DNA of 44,024 bases from Emmonsiellopsis sp. PD_33 (lineage: Eukaryota > Ascomycota > Eurotiomycetes > Onygenales > Ajellomycetaceae): positions 1 through 44,024 of the forward strand of contig JANTQF010000301.1 of NCBI GenBank assembly GCA_032988165.1, given 5' to 3'. The position numbers and the translations under genes are program-made. This document shows positions 1 through 9,049 of the stretch, one piece after another (the first letter of the stretch is position 1; each line of letters starts with the position of its first letter). The notes below the pieces were generated by a model, which ran no database searches, was not told the DNA's origin, and saw nothing but the letters and a program-made list of their open reading frames with translations.

Positions 1-1
1 T

Positions 2-307
2 GGAGGGAGCAAGGGCGGTAACGAGGGCGGGAGCAAGGGTGGAAGCAGAGACGGTAGCAAGGGAGGTAACAACGGCGGTAACAAGGGTGGAAACAACGGC
101 GGTAACAAGGGTGGAAACAGCGGCGGTAACAAGGGTGGAAACAGCGGCGGTAACAGGGGTGGAAACAACGGCGGCAACAATGGCGATAACAGAGGCGGTA
201 ACAAGGGCGGGAATAACGGCGGTAACCCCTTCGGCCCTGGCTATGGCCCCGGTCCCGGGTATGGCCCTGACTGGCGTCCTGGTCCCGAATTTGGCCTGGG
301 CAAGTGA
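2..307 (+). CDS. C-terminal end of a Gly/Asn-rich repeat protein (5' partial)
   Basis: Reading frame 2 is open from the window edge to a TGA at 305-307. It encodes about 60 residues of GGN/GGNK/GGS-type repeats (units such as GGNK, GGNN, GGNR), followed by a Gly/Pro/Tyr tail of PGYGPGPGYGP type. The nucleotide repeat has a 12-bp period. Another frame across the same bases is open but gives a Thr/Val-rich translation with no natural ending, so I chose the Gly-rich frame. Such tails occur in secreted or cell-wall proteins and in RNA-binding or low-complexity proteins. The N-terminus lies outside the window, so the function cannot be named. Confidence 0.6.
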   Translation, partial: GGSKGGNEGGSKGGSRDGSKGGNNGGNKGGNNGGNKGGNSGGNKGGNSGGNRGGNNGGNNGDNRGGNKGGNNGGNPFGPGYGPGPGYGPDWRPGPEFGLGK

Positions 308-1190
308 AGTTGGCCGGGCATGATTGTTTTTTCTTCTCTTCGCGTTTGCTTATTCTACCATTTCTCTATCCCGTCTCTTATTGAGATGGTGGTGGGCATT
401 GGTCTATAAGGGATATCGATTTGGTTGAAAAACATCCATCTCGGCTCTGGATGGATCGATGGGACATGGCAAATCGTTCAATTCTCCTTGTCGCCCCCAC
501 TTCGATCAGGTGCGTCCATTTGCTTATCTCTGGGCGCCGCGCAGGTGTACATTAATAGGCTTCGTTCTTCTTTGTCCCTATGTATTGTTATGGTTTCATG
601 CTCGGATTCTGTCTGTTCTGGGGTGGTGATTTTTTCTGTATTTGTATTACTTCCGGATATGTCATGGGAACTGTTGGCGATGGATAGAAAAAAAAAGGGG
701 AGACCAGTTTTGCGCGTGGATGGGTCTGGTGCCATTGTATTTTCTTCTATCTGCTTGCAATAAAATCCCTTTAATGGGTTATACGTCTAGACGACGCCAT
801 ATCCACAAGAAGCAGAGCCCAAAAAGTACCTAGCTATGACGTCTGTAGCACGTAGTTTCGCGGAAGGACCGGGGGCTCCCTCGTGGCCGAAAAGGGGAAG
901 TCCAGCCCGGCGACGACAACCTTGATCCAACGTCACCTCGTCCCATCGCATCCCATCCCATCGCATCCCATCGCATCCCATCGCATCCCATCGACATCCG
1001 CCGCTCTCCCGCCTGGTCCGCCTCGACCTATCGGAACTGCAGCTTGAGAGTAGCTCCAGAGAAAGCTTCTGTGAAAAGTAACTCCTCACACGCGACACAC
1101 ATCCTCGGGGATTCCATGGAACACAGCACCTTCAGGTCGCCGTGAGCTTCCCTCCTCTTCCGGCCTAGCCAGAGTTTGGTTGCACGCCAT
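308..1190. other. Intergenic region
   Basis: I see no convincing gene. The short open frames are uninterrupted by chance and have no codon bias or recognisable motif. The right half holds a 10-bp tandem repeat (941-993) and must contain the promoter of the gene starting at 1191. Confidence 0.5.
941..993. repeat. 10-bp tandem repeat (TCGCATCCCA)n
   Basis: About five copies of a TCGCATCCCA/TCCCATCGCA unit lie head to tail, with one TCCCATCCCA variant. The array ends about 200 bp before the start codon at 1191, so it lies in the promoter or 5' UTR of that gene. Confidence 0.85.
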
Positions 1191-3251
1191 ATGGCCGTCA
1201 TGAACTGGACAGGTGGACGCTTGCAACGACATTCCTACAAGAAACAGCAGTCTTTCAAAACTGCGCAGAAACAGTACTTTGCAAAAGCTCGCCTGAAATC
1301 CCAGAGAAGGCAGCGTCAGGTGCCGTCCTCCTCCACATCCAACTCGTCCGTACGACCAGGTCTTATCAGACCATTGGCTGGGACCCAGCAAAGAAGGCCT
1401 GGCAGAGACATTGACTCCGAACTCAAAGACCGGAGAACCTCAACGCATCGAGTAAACAAACCTCATCGCGATCTTGATAAAGAGGCTAGCCGGACCAATC
1501 GCTCTTCTAGCCCACACTTCCATCAGTTCGACCATCGACAGCTGCATACTAGCCACGAAGCCGGATTTCAGAATTCTAATGTATGTCCTCCCGTTGAATT
1601 TCCACGAGGCGAGACGGATCCTCAAATATCCAAAGCGCAAAATTTCGAACATCTTCGACGTCAATTGCTTAATAGAAAAGACTGGGCCACCTTGTCTCTT
1701 GCACGACCGCTCAGAATGGGCTCATTCACCAACAATGGTAATGATAATGAGAACGTCGCAAGAAGACGTGTTCAATTACATGGAACGACAAATCTTGAGA
1801 TACGACACCAAGATGATGCGGACTCGGACGAGGAAGTTGCAGTGGGAACGATGATCGACTTACAAAGGGGGGAGCATGAAGATCTAGATAGTCTGTATCA
1901 AATCCGTGGCCTTTATTCGTCCTACGAGGGCAATGATATACCCGAAGGCCCCCCACGACCCGTGGACGGCGGGTCAGACTATCTTGACAGGCAGAGGTCA
2001 TCGCTACCTGTTGGCCAACCGCCAAATTGTTATCATAGTTCCCATAACGAAGAACGACTTCCAAGCGAAGATCCGACCGAATCTATGCTTCTTGATGAGG
2101 AGGAATCAATCCCGATCCCGTTAGGAACAAGCACGATCGATGGCCTGCCCGGCCGCCCCCAGGTTCTGCGCCGAAATGGCCAAAGGAGTCCAGCGCATCT
2201 CGATAACCGTGTCGAGGTGCCCATGACAGCGACTCCCGCATCATCGGACGACAGTAATGGACCGAGCACTAACCAGTCACCTTCTCTGGTGGCTCGCGGC
2301 ATGATTTCAGGCGATGTTAAATCCTCGCAAGCAGCAACCGTGAACGACTCGATTCCGGCTCGGCTTCTAGGGCCAAGGCATAGCCTTCAGCTTCCCGATC
2401 AGCTTGAGCCAGGCTATACGAGGGCGGAAATGGTTTATGACATTGAAAATTTACCCCCTGTAGATGAAAACGATCTGCTCGTCGGACAGTTGACATACGA
2501 TGGATGCGGGAATTCTGATTCTCTTACCAATGTTTCTGTGGTAGAAGAGAGAATACAAGCAAACCTTGAGGAACACCAGGATGATCAAACTGTTCAAACG
2601 GAGCCTAGCGTCGCCGCAAACACAGGGCACAAAGGACGATTTGCCATCCGACCCGCAAATCTGGAGGGTAAAAATGCGACGGAGCCCGACCACGCAGCTA
2701 ATACGCAGGCTAGCAACGGAGAAGATAATCTTTGGAGACAATTCATCCTTGGGCATCCTACAGACGGAGATATAGTAGAAAGAAACGGCCATGATGCACT
2801 TCCATCCCCTCCACGCATGGAGGGCACTGAAATAACCACAGCTCATGTTTCCGAATATCCGAACAGTTTCTCGGAACCTGATACCACCGAGGACGAGTCT
2901 CCAGGGCCGTTTCCGTCACGCGCAGAGAGCATAGAGATGAACAGGACAGAGTCTTCTGGATCCGGAAATAATCAGACGGAATCGGACGGGTCCAGTAGAA
3001 CCCCTTCTACCGGAGACTTTGAAAGCGAAAACGACAACAATAGCAACGTAGGCGAAGGGCCATCAGAATCAAGAGGCACCCAGACAGTACGTGACAATTT
3101 CACCTGGCACAACCAACCGCCAGTCTTGGACGATGCAGAGGTGGACGCCTTTCTACCTCATTTTCTCGAACCTGACGGCCCGCCCGGCCCTGAGCAAATC
3201 AAGCGTTTGACCAGAGAGAACTGGTATAGGAAAAAATATGTTCTTTATTAG
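1191..3251 (+). CDS. Large disordered fungal protein with N-terminal NWTGGRL motif
   Basis: A single open exon of 686 codons, if the first ATG at 1191 is used. A second in-frame ATG at 1200 gives MNWTGGRLQRHSYKKQ. This motif followed by a Lys/Gln/Arg-rich helix (KTAQKQYFAKAR) is, as I recall, a common N-terminus of uncharacterised ascomycete proteins, and ATG 1200 may be the real start. The rest is hydrophilic and probably disordered. It is rich in Ser, Asp, Glu and Asn, with acidic stretches (for example around DDADSDEEVAVG) and many SP/TP sites. The last 40 residues (DDAEVDAFLPHFLEP...KRLTRENWYRKKYVLY) look more ordered and may be a short conserved C-terminal motif. There are no membrane segments. 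Function unknown; a nuclear or chromatin-associated role would be a guess. Confidence 0.7.
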   Translation: MAVMNWTGGRLQRHSYKKQQSFKTAQKQYFAKARLKSQRRQRQVPSSSTSNSSVRPGLIRPLAGTQQRRPGRDIDSELKDRRTSTHRVNKPHRDLDKEASRTNRSSSPHFHQFDHRQLHTSHEAGFQNSNVCPPVEFPRGETDPQISKAQNFEHLRRQLLNRKDWATLSLARPLRMGSFTNNGNDNENVARRRVQLHGTTNLEIRHQDDADSDEEVAVGTMIDLQRGEHEDLDSLYQIRGLYSSYEGNDIPEGPPRPVDGGSDYLDRQRSSLPVGQPPNCYHSSHNEERLPSEDPTESMLLDEEESIPIPLGTSTIDGLPGRPQVLRRNGQRSPAHLDNRVEVPMTATPASSDDSNGPSTNQSPSLVARGMISGDVKSSQAATVNDSIPARLLGPRHSLQLPDQLEPGYTRAEMVYDIENLPPVDENDLLVGQLTYDGCGNSDSLTNVSVVEERIQANLEEHQDDQTVQTEPSVAANTGHKGRFAIRPANLEGKNATEPDHAANTQASNGEDNLWRQFILGHPTDGDIVERNGHDALPSPPRMEGTEITTAHVSEYPNSFSEPDTTEDESPGPFPSRAESIEMNRTESSGSGNNQTESDGSSRTPSTGDFESENDNNSNVGEGPSESRGTQTVRDNFTWHNQPPVLDDAEVDAFLPHFLEPDGPPGPEQIKRLTRENWYRKKYVLY

Positions 3252-3806
3252 TCTCCATGAGATCTTGTTTATATAGAGGCCGGCACACGGGAGGGTGTCT
3301 ATGGTGCGATATTTCTAGCCGGAGGGAGTTATGGGTTAACTGGTGCATTTATAAAGGAGGAGAATATCCACTGAAGGGATAGACGGATTCAGAAGGGCGA
3401 TGCCATTGTTTTTATGTTGAGATGTTTTTTTGTGGTGATTTCAAAGAATCTTGCTGCCGGTCCAGCCCAGGGATTAGATTACGTAATACCTATCTAGATG
3501 GCCATATGTACGGAGTAGCCTGTTAACAATTATATTCGAATAGGATGGGACTAGAATTGAATCCATAATTGTTTCTCCTTTATTTTGACATATCTGCACC
3601 GTCCTGTCCCCCCAGCGTGTTGACACTCTGCGCGGCCGCGGCTTCCCACGCGGCTCTGTTTCGTGGTTCCCGCATCAACTTCCCCCGGGCTGCGTCAACC
3701 TCCAACCACACCATCAATCCCCTATATCAACATTCTATCCCTACTCCTCCTCCTAGGGCTAACCTACAGCTTTCAAGTAATATCACTACCGCAAACACCT
3801 ACAGGA
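3252..3806. other. Intergenic region with the 5' region of the thioesterase gene
   Basis: No gene is seen. The PPT reading frame is open upstream of 3807 back to 3663, but that part has no signal-peptide-like start of its own. The ATG at 3807 gives a proper signal sequence, so the upstream part is taken as 5' UTR. A GTACGGAGTA motif, of a type frequent in Aspergillus intergenic DNA, lies near 3510. Confidence 0.5.
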
Positions 3807-4781
3807 ATGCGTCTCCTCCTATCCGCCCCCCTCTTCTCCGCCCTCCTCCCGCATCTCACCTCCGCCCTCCCCCGGGTCAACCGCGTCGAAAAGGGACCCC
3901 TCCCCCTCGTAATATGGCACGGCCTGGGCGATGACTACGGCGCCGACGGACTCAAGCACGTTGCCCAGCTCGCCGAAACCGTCAACCCGGGCACCTACGT
4001 CCACATTGTCCGCGTGGGCGAAACCCGCACCGCAGACCGCGAAGCCTCCTTCTTCGGCAACGTAACCACCCAGCTGGACCAGGTGTGCCAGCAACTAGCC
4101 ACAGAACAGATCCTCAGCACCGCGCCCGCCGTCAACGCGATAGGTTTCTCACAGGGCGGCCAGTTCCTTCGCGGATACATTGAGCGCTGCAATTTCCCAC
4201 CCGTCCGCAACCTGGTCACCTTCGGCAGCCAACATAACGGCATCTCGAGCTTCCAGGCCTGCAGTGCCACAGGCGATTGGCTGTGCAAAGGTGCGGAGGC
4301 GCTGCTGCGGTTTGGCAGGTGGTCTGGGTTCGTGCAGTCGAGACTGGTCCCCGCGCAGTACTTCCGTGATCCGCTGGAGCTGGACTCGTATCTCGAGTAC
4401 AGCAACTTTTTGGCGGATATTAATAACGAGCGGGAGGTAAAGAATGAGACGTACAAGGAGAACCTGGCCAAGTTGAATAAATTTGCCATGTACATGTTTG
4501 AAGATGACCAGACGGTCGTGCCCAAGGAGTCTGCGCATTTCGCGGAGGTTAATTCGACTACGGGCGAGGTTACGAAGCTGAAGGATAGAACTCTCTACAA
4601 GGAAGATTGGCTGGGACTGAAGAAGCTGAACAAAGCGGGCAAGCTCGACTTCCAGACTATCCCTGGTGCCCATATGCAGTTTTCGGATGAGACGCTCAAG
4701 ACGGTCTTGGAGAAATACTTTGGCCCGATTGACCTCCCTGACGTCGCGGATACCGTGTTGGTTGTGCAGGATGGGAATTGA
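3807..4781 (+). CDS. Palmitoyl-protein thioesterase (PPT1 family)
   Basis: 324 aa, intronless. An N-terminal signal peptide (residues 1-20, hydrophobic, ending TSALP) targets it to the secretory pathway/lysosome-like vacuole. The enzyme would cleave thioester-linked fatty acids from cysteines of acylated proteins. The alpha/beta-hydrolase landmarks are all present. The oxyanion strand is LPLVIWHGLGDD (residues 32-43). The nucleophile elbow GFSQGG places Ser at 115. The acid region FEDDQTVVPKES has Asp at 233. The GAHMQFS motif has His at 289. These numbers coincide with the human PPT1 triad (Ser115, Asp233, His289, from established knowledge). The NLVTFGSQHNGI segment is also typical of the family. 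The start was chosen because the frame upstream of 3807 adds a non-conserved leader. The gene is followed by a long intergenic gap. Confidence 0.95.
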   Translation: MRLLLSAPLFSALLPHLTSALPRVNRVEKGPLPLVIWHGLGDDYGADGLKHVAQLAETVNPGTYVHIVRVGETRTADREASFFGNVTTQLDQVCQQLATEQILSTAPAVNAIGFSQGGQFLRGYIERCNFPPVRNLVTFGSQHNGISSFQACSATGDWLCKGAEALLRFGRWSGFVQSRLVPAQYFRDPLELDSYLEYSNFLADINNEREVKNETYKENLAKLNKFAMYMFEDDQTVVPKESAHFAEVNSTTGEVTKLKDRTLYKEDWLGLKKLNKAGKLDFQTIPGAHMQFSDETLKTVLEKYFGPIDLPDVADTVLVVQDGN

Positions 4782-5899
4782 AGTTTTATGACTATGGGTA
4801 ATTGATATTAATCGAGGTGTTTTGGGACATTTTGGGCTCGTGGGGATTTCGTTCGGGGTTAATGGCGCTTTTCTCTTCCTTTTCTTTTCTTTTCGAGGTT
4901 GTTTTCTTTTTAATTGCCTGGCAGCCTTTCCTGTCTCCTGCTCGATCGAGACGTGTTTATTCCCCTTCCGATGGACGATCGGATGCCTCGGGTTATATAT
5001 CCTATTCTCCTATTCTTCTCCACTCGACGATACGACACGGGGCTTAATGCGGGAAAAGCGCGGTGGTTTTTAAGAATCATAACATTAGAAGCAAATAATA
5101 GATTAAAAATCCGCCCACCCACTGGTAACCAGGAGAGAATATTAGCCGCGTTCTCCATCATCCATCCATCCGCTCCACGCTCGCATCATCGGCATTTATC
5201 TTCAACATGGGATAAAACCATCCATGCAAGCACCTAACTACTCACTTAAATAACTAACTAACTAGCCTGCCCACTTCCCGGCCAAGCGATGGATGCATGA
5301 CTCATCTGATGATGTTCAACTTCCCCCCGTGGAGATGAATTATTAATCAGATACGAAGCATGGACGAGGAGGGGTGTATATAAGCCGCGATAGATGTGGA
5401 CCTTGTTTTTTTATTATTTTGTTCTTGGATTTGTTTGATTTGATTTGATTGAATGGATATTTAGACTGACGGTGTTGGTTACAGGGACTGGTAGTTAACT
5501 CCGTACATACTGAATTTGACGAGTTATTTAGCTGCTTGGATAACCTCTAGGTCCACCGGGCTTAGATTCGGATACGATAACTACATTGCCACTATTTTCT
5601 CTCTCTCTCTCTTTTTTTTTCCTTTTTTTTTTTCTCTTTTGGTCGTCGCAAGTTGATAATTACTTGATCCACTTGCCGCTTTCATGAGTCAACGACAGGA
5701 GGGATAACCAACGGGGAAAAAGAAAAGAAAAAAGCTGCCTATACACACATCACAATTCCCTCAGGAAGAAAGAAAGGATACGCAACAAACACTCCGGTCC
5801 GGGCCATCATCATCCATTTTCAACCAAGCAATACACATACATACATACGTCGAACACACGGGACCAGCCAAAACGGACACAAACAAACAAACATCAACA
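4782..5899. other. Long intergenic region with polypyrimidine tract
   Basis: About 1.1 kb without a supportable gene. It contains a CT/T-rich tract near 5598-5640 (CTCTCTCTCT followed by T runs) about 260-300 bp before the GNAT start, typical of fungal promoters. Small open frames here lack any recognisable motif. Confidence 0.5.
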
Positions 5900-6508
5900 A
5901 TGTCTCCTCCAACTCCCCTCCCCATCCACGAATGGAAGCGCAGATTCCCATCGCCATCGCCATCACAGCCCGGCACAGGCACAGAGGAGGAATACCTAAT
6001 CTCCACCGACCACTCCCTCCTCTGCCTCCCCGCCATCAACGCCGCCTTCGCGACAGACGCCATCTACTGGGCGAACCCCATCCCGCTACCCGCGCTGCAG
6101 CAGGCAGTCGACCACTCGATGTGTTTTGGCGTGTATAGATACACACCCTCTGACCAGGCCGTCGTCACAGCCCAAACGTCCCAGGAGCAGCAGGAAGAAC
6201 AGCAGCAGCAGCGCGGCCTAATTCAAATCGGCTTCGGCCGCCTGGTCACCGACCACACGACCTTCGCCTACCTAACGGATGTCTATATGCTGCCAGAGTA
6301 TCAGGGCAGCGGGATGGGGACGTGGTTGTTGGAGTGTATTGATGAGTGGGCGGCGGGGGAAGGGAAAGATTATTTTCGTCGCCTGATGCTGGTCACTGTG
6401 GGGGAGAGGGCGGAGGGGTATTATCAGCGGGTTATGGGGATGGAGACTATGGGGCCCCAGGGGGGCAGGATTGCTATGATTAAGAAGCTGAGGGGGGCGA
6501 TATTTTGA
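5900..6508 (+). CDS. GNAT-family N-acetyltransferase
   Basis: 202 aa, single exon. It would transfer an acetyl group from acetyl-CoA to an amine; the substrate is unknown. The GNAT core is visible: strand beta4 (YLTDVYMLPEY, residues 124-134) runs into the acetyl-CoA pyrophosphate-binding loop YQGSGMG (134-140) and helix alpha3 (TWLLECIDEW). A later beta5/alpha4 segment, LMLVTVGERAEGYYQRVMGM, includes the usual Tyr in the GYYQR region. A Gln-rich insert (residues about 94-105) interrupts the N-terminal half. There is no targeting signal, so it is probably cytosolic. The start is the first ATG, with CAACAATG context. It is tail-to-tail with the Fta1-like gene. Confidence 0.85.
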   Translation: MSPPTPLPIHEWKRRFPSPSPSQPGTGTEEEYLISTDHSLLCLPAINAAFATDAIYWANPIPLPALQQAVDHSMCFGVYRYTPSDQAVVTAQTSQEQQEEQQQQRGLIQIGFGRLVTDHTTFAYLTDVYMLPEYQGSGMGTWLLECIDEWAAGEGKDYFRRLMLVTVGERAEGYYQRVMGMETMGPQGGRIAMIKKLRGAIF

Positions 6509-7028
6509 GTGGGGGATGGGGGATTTTGGGGGTTGTATATATTTGAGGATTAGGCGGGTCTTTATGGGGGGTTTTGAAGAGCGTGTCTTGCTGTGATTTT
6601 GGGGTTTGATTTTTGTGGTGGTGGCTGATAGTGGTGGGAAGCGATGGGAAATGTGTCGGGGCGAGGAAAGAGGTTCTCTGGGGAAGGAAAATTTAGACGG
6701 AGTTTTTGATTTCAGATAAATCATTGGCGTGTTGCATCGTTGTATCTTCGCGGTGGCGTCATTGATGTAGATATACAGATGAATACGTCGTAACAGGCGG
6801 TTTGTGTCTGGGATCGTTAGATAAATGCATGGCCTTATCCATTAATCAGTATCCGTAGGACGTTTCAGTCCTGCGTACTGCATCAAGGAACTTGGCTTCC
6901 TGAGTCAGTCGAATTCAGCCCATTCGTTAGGTGTCTTCTGCGTCGGGCTCAGGGACTCAGTAGTGGTCCCGGTCTCGTAATATTGGCGAGAAAAAAATGT
7001 TCAACCGTCCGGCTAGAGTCATCCGATT
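6509..7028. other. Convergent intergenic region
   Basis: This 3' region is shared by the GNAT gene (plus) and the Fta1-like gene (minus). The first 200 bp are strongly G-rich on the plus strand. No gene is seen. Confidence 0.5.
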
Positions 7029-8240
7029 TCAAGTCCCCTCGATACCCTCAGTATTCCGGATTTGCTGCCCATAGCTCTGCCCACCCACTGCTCGCGCAAC
7101 CAAGGCTCGCAACAACTGTTCATTCGCCCTCCAAACCAACCGAATCTCTCTCCTATCAGGATCATCGTCATCCTGATCAACTTCCTCATCATCAAAGGGA
7201 ACTACACGTCCGGGGTTCGCAAGTAGTTTCATCCTCCCTTCACTACCCAACACAAATGCCCCGCAAGATACCTTGCTCAGTCTAACATGTTTCGTTTCCG
7301 TGTCCGTGGGCTCCCTGCCGAAATCGCTAATATCCAGCTTCATGGCGAGATTAGAGTCGACATAGGCGGATAATGCTGCTAGGAAGGGAGCAGAGGGCCC
7401 GTGATCGACACTTCCATCAATGACATTCGGATATAATCGCTTCTTACCCCGGGTTTGGGGTCGACTAGCTTGGGTATTGTCTGCGATGATTTTCGAGCCA
7501 TGGGTATAAAATGCGCTGACTGACTCGCGTGGTATGAGAACGTCTAAACTTTTCAACGAAGGCGAAATCGGCGGGGGAAACGAGATAGTAAGTTGTGTCT
7601 CTTTTATCACTTTCTCCACAAAAGCCCTTGAAGAGGAAGTGGACTCCCGGTTCAAGGTTGAGAGATAGTTTTCAAACGACGCGCAAAGAAAACTCGACGG
7701 GAGACGGAGAAGGGAACAGCGCGTATCAAAATTTGAGGCCAGAAATGAGATGAACGTCTGACGAAGGGAGTTTGGAAGACGGGTCACCAGTAACGGCAGG
7801 AATGTGACATCCTTTTGCGTATCATGATATCCATCCGGACCTGTAAGCAAGGCCGCTTTGTACGTGATATTCTCATACTCCAGCGTCACCAGGATCCCAG
7901 CCGATACCTCAGGGGCAACGACATATGTGGTCTGCTCAGGATCCTCCAGCAGTGACTCCTCCTCATTCCAATGGCTCCAGGTCGGGAGGACATCCCACTT
8001 GCAGGCTCTCAAGGGGCCCGCTTTGGAGAGCGCGTCGTCCGCAGCGCCGAGTCCTTCAACCCCGACCTGCACACCGCGAAATACGTCGCCCCGGAGAAGG
8101 TCGCGCAGGCGGTCTGCATATAATTTCAGTCCTTTGGCGTTGTCCAGGAGAGTGTCGCAGTCCTTTCCATGGTATAAGGGGGAAAGGCGATGAAGGGTCC
8201 AGGAGGTTGTAAACAACTGGTCTCCTGCTGATTGTGCCAT
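7029..8240 (-). CDS. Kinetochore Sim4/CCAN complex subunit Fta1-like (CENP-L family)
   Basis: 403 aa, intronless, starting MAQSAGDQLFTTSWTLHRLS. The N-terminal pattern (SWTLHRLSPLYH, then LKLYADRLRDLLRGDV and VGVEGLG) matches my memory of the fungal Fta1/CENP-L family. The C-terminal half has conserved-looking segments such as LSKVSCGAFVLGSEGRMKLL followed by an acidic DDEEVDQDDDDPD stretch and RLVWRANEQLLRALV. Family proteins sit in the constitutive centromere-associated network and link CENP-A chromatin to the outer kinetochore. The open frame continues upstream to 8435, but the ATG at 8240 gives the conserved start. Identification rests on recalled family motifs, not on a search. Confidence 0.7.
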   Translation of the reverse strand: MAQSAGDQLFTTSWTLHRLSPLYHGKDCDTLLDNAKGLKLYADRLRDLLRGDVFRGVQVGVEGLGAADDALSKAGPLRACKWDVLPTWSHWNEEESLLEDPEQTTYVVAPEVSAGILVTLEYENITYKAALLTGPDGYHDTQKDVTFLPLLVTRLPNSLRQTFISFLASNFDTRCSLLRLPSSFLCASFENYLSTLNRESTSSSRAFVEKVIKETQLTISFPPPISPSLKSLDVLIPRESVSAFYTHGSKIIADNTQASRPQTRGKKRLYPNVIDGSVDHGPSAPFLAALSAYVDSNLAMKLDISDFGREPTDTETKHVRLSKVSCGAFVLGSEGRMKLLANPGRVVPFDDEEVDQDDDDPDRREIRLVWRANEQLLRALVARAVGGQSYGQQIRNTEGIEGT

Positions 8241-9049
8241 TGGCACAGCGAAACCAAATGATCTCAGTTTAATTTGAGTGAGTGTTTGAATTGGCAACTT
8301 ATATCCATGTATTGAGAGAAGATTTTGAAAGGGATCCTTAGTTCTTCTCGTTCCGCCTTCTTGTGTCTTTTTGGAGGTCGAAGCAACAACGCGAACCTTG
8401 TCGTCATGAAACAAACAGTGCAAACACGGCGACAATGACCAACTCCAACAACATCCTGCCTCAAAATATCAACACTTATGAGGAGAAGACGCCTGCTTTT
8501 CTTCAGAGCTCGATATCCAAGATTGGTTTTTGGGTTTTAATCTCTTGAAACCAAACATCGAGAGTCTACACTTTACCCCATTCTTCACCAATACTACCTC
8601 CCACAGAGAAAACCTTTATATCAACATGACTCGGATCTCCGAGGTCTCTACATTTAAGACATATCGTGGCCTCATATTGTTGCAGATATATACCATTTAA
8701 TTTAAGCCTGGGAAACCTGCCCATATCTAGAATTCTGATGGAAGTACATAGCCACATAGACACATCTACGGACAAGTTTGCGAAAAAGGAATCCAGTTCG
8801 AAAAAAAACCCCAAAAAAGAAGTAGTTCCTGATTTTTGTTATTATCTCATACAATCATATCTCATCAATCAAACGACCAAAAAAACCGAACGGTCTAAAA
8901 AGTCCAATCATAATATCATAATATGCCCCGCAATTCAGCTCGAGTATGCATGCATGCGTGTAGAAAAGGAAACATATCCACCCACGTATTCTACACCCCC
9001 AGAAAAAGAAAACCGCATCTTTCAACATATATATAAGTCTCTATATACC
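8241..9049. other. Intergenic region upstream of the Fta1-like gene
   Basis: It holds the Fta1-like promoter and the 3' side of the SulP gene. A GCAAAC motif pair (ACAAACAGTGCAAACAC, 8411-8427) lies about 170-190 bp upstream of the start. The right half is A-rich with homopurine runs (8790-8920). No gene is supported. Confidence 0.5.
8411..8427 (+). promoter_or_regulatory. GCAAAC-type 9-bp repeat motif, short copy
   Basis: ACAAACAGTGCAAACAC lies about 175 bp upstream of the minus-strand Fta1-like start. It shares AAACAGTGCAAACA with larger arrays at 33939 and 39559, which also lie upstream of genes. GCAAACA fits the degenerate forkhead consensus RYMAAYA, but binding is inference only. Confidence 0.35.

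Noticed and set aside
39..323. Thr/Val-rich open frame across the left-end repeat
   Set aside because: It is an alternative frame of a 12-bp tandem repeat; the overlapping Gly/Asn frame has a more natural composition and a distinct C-terminal tail.
425..763. 112-aa open frame in the left intergenic region
   Set aside because: No motif, Cys/Ser-rich random composition, and a competing frame on the other strand; treated as chance.
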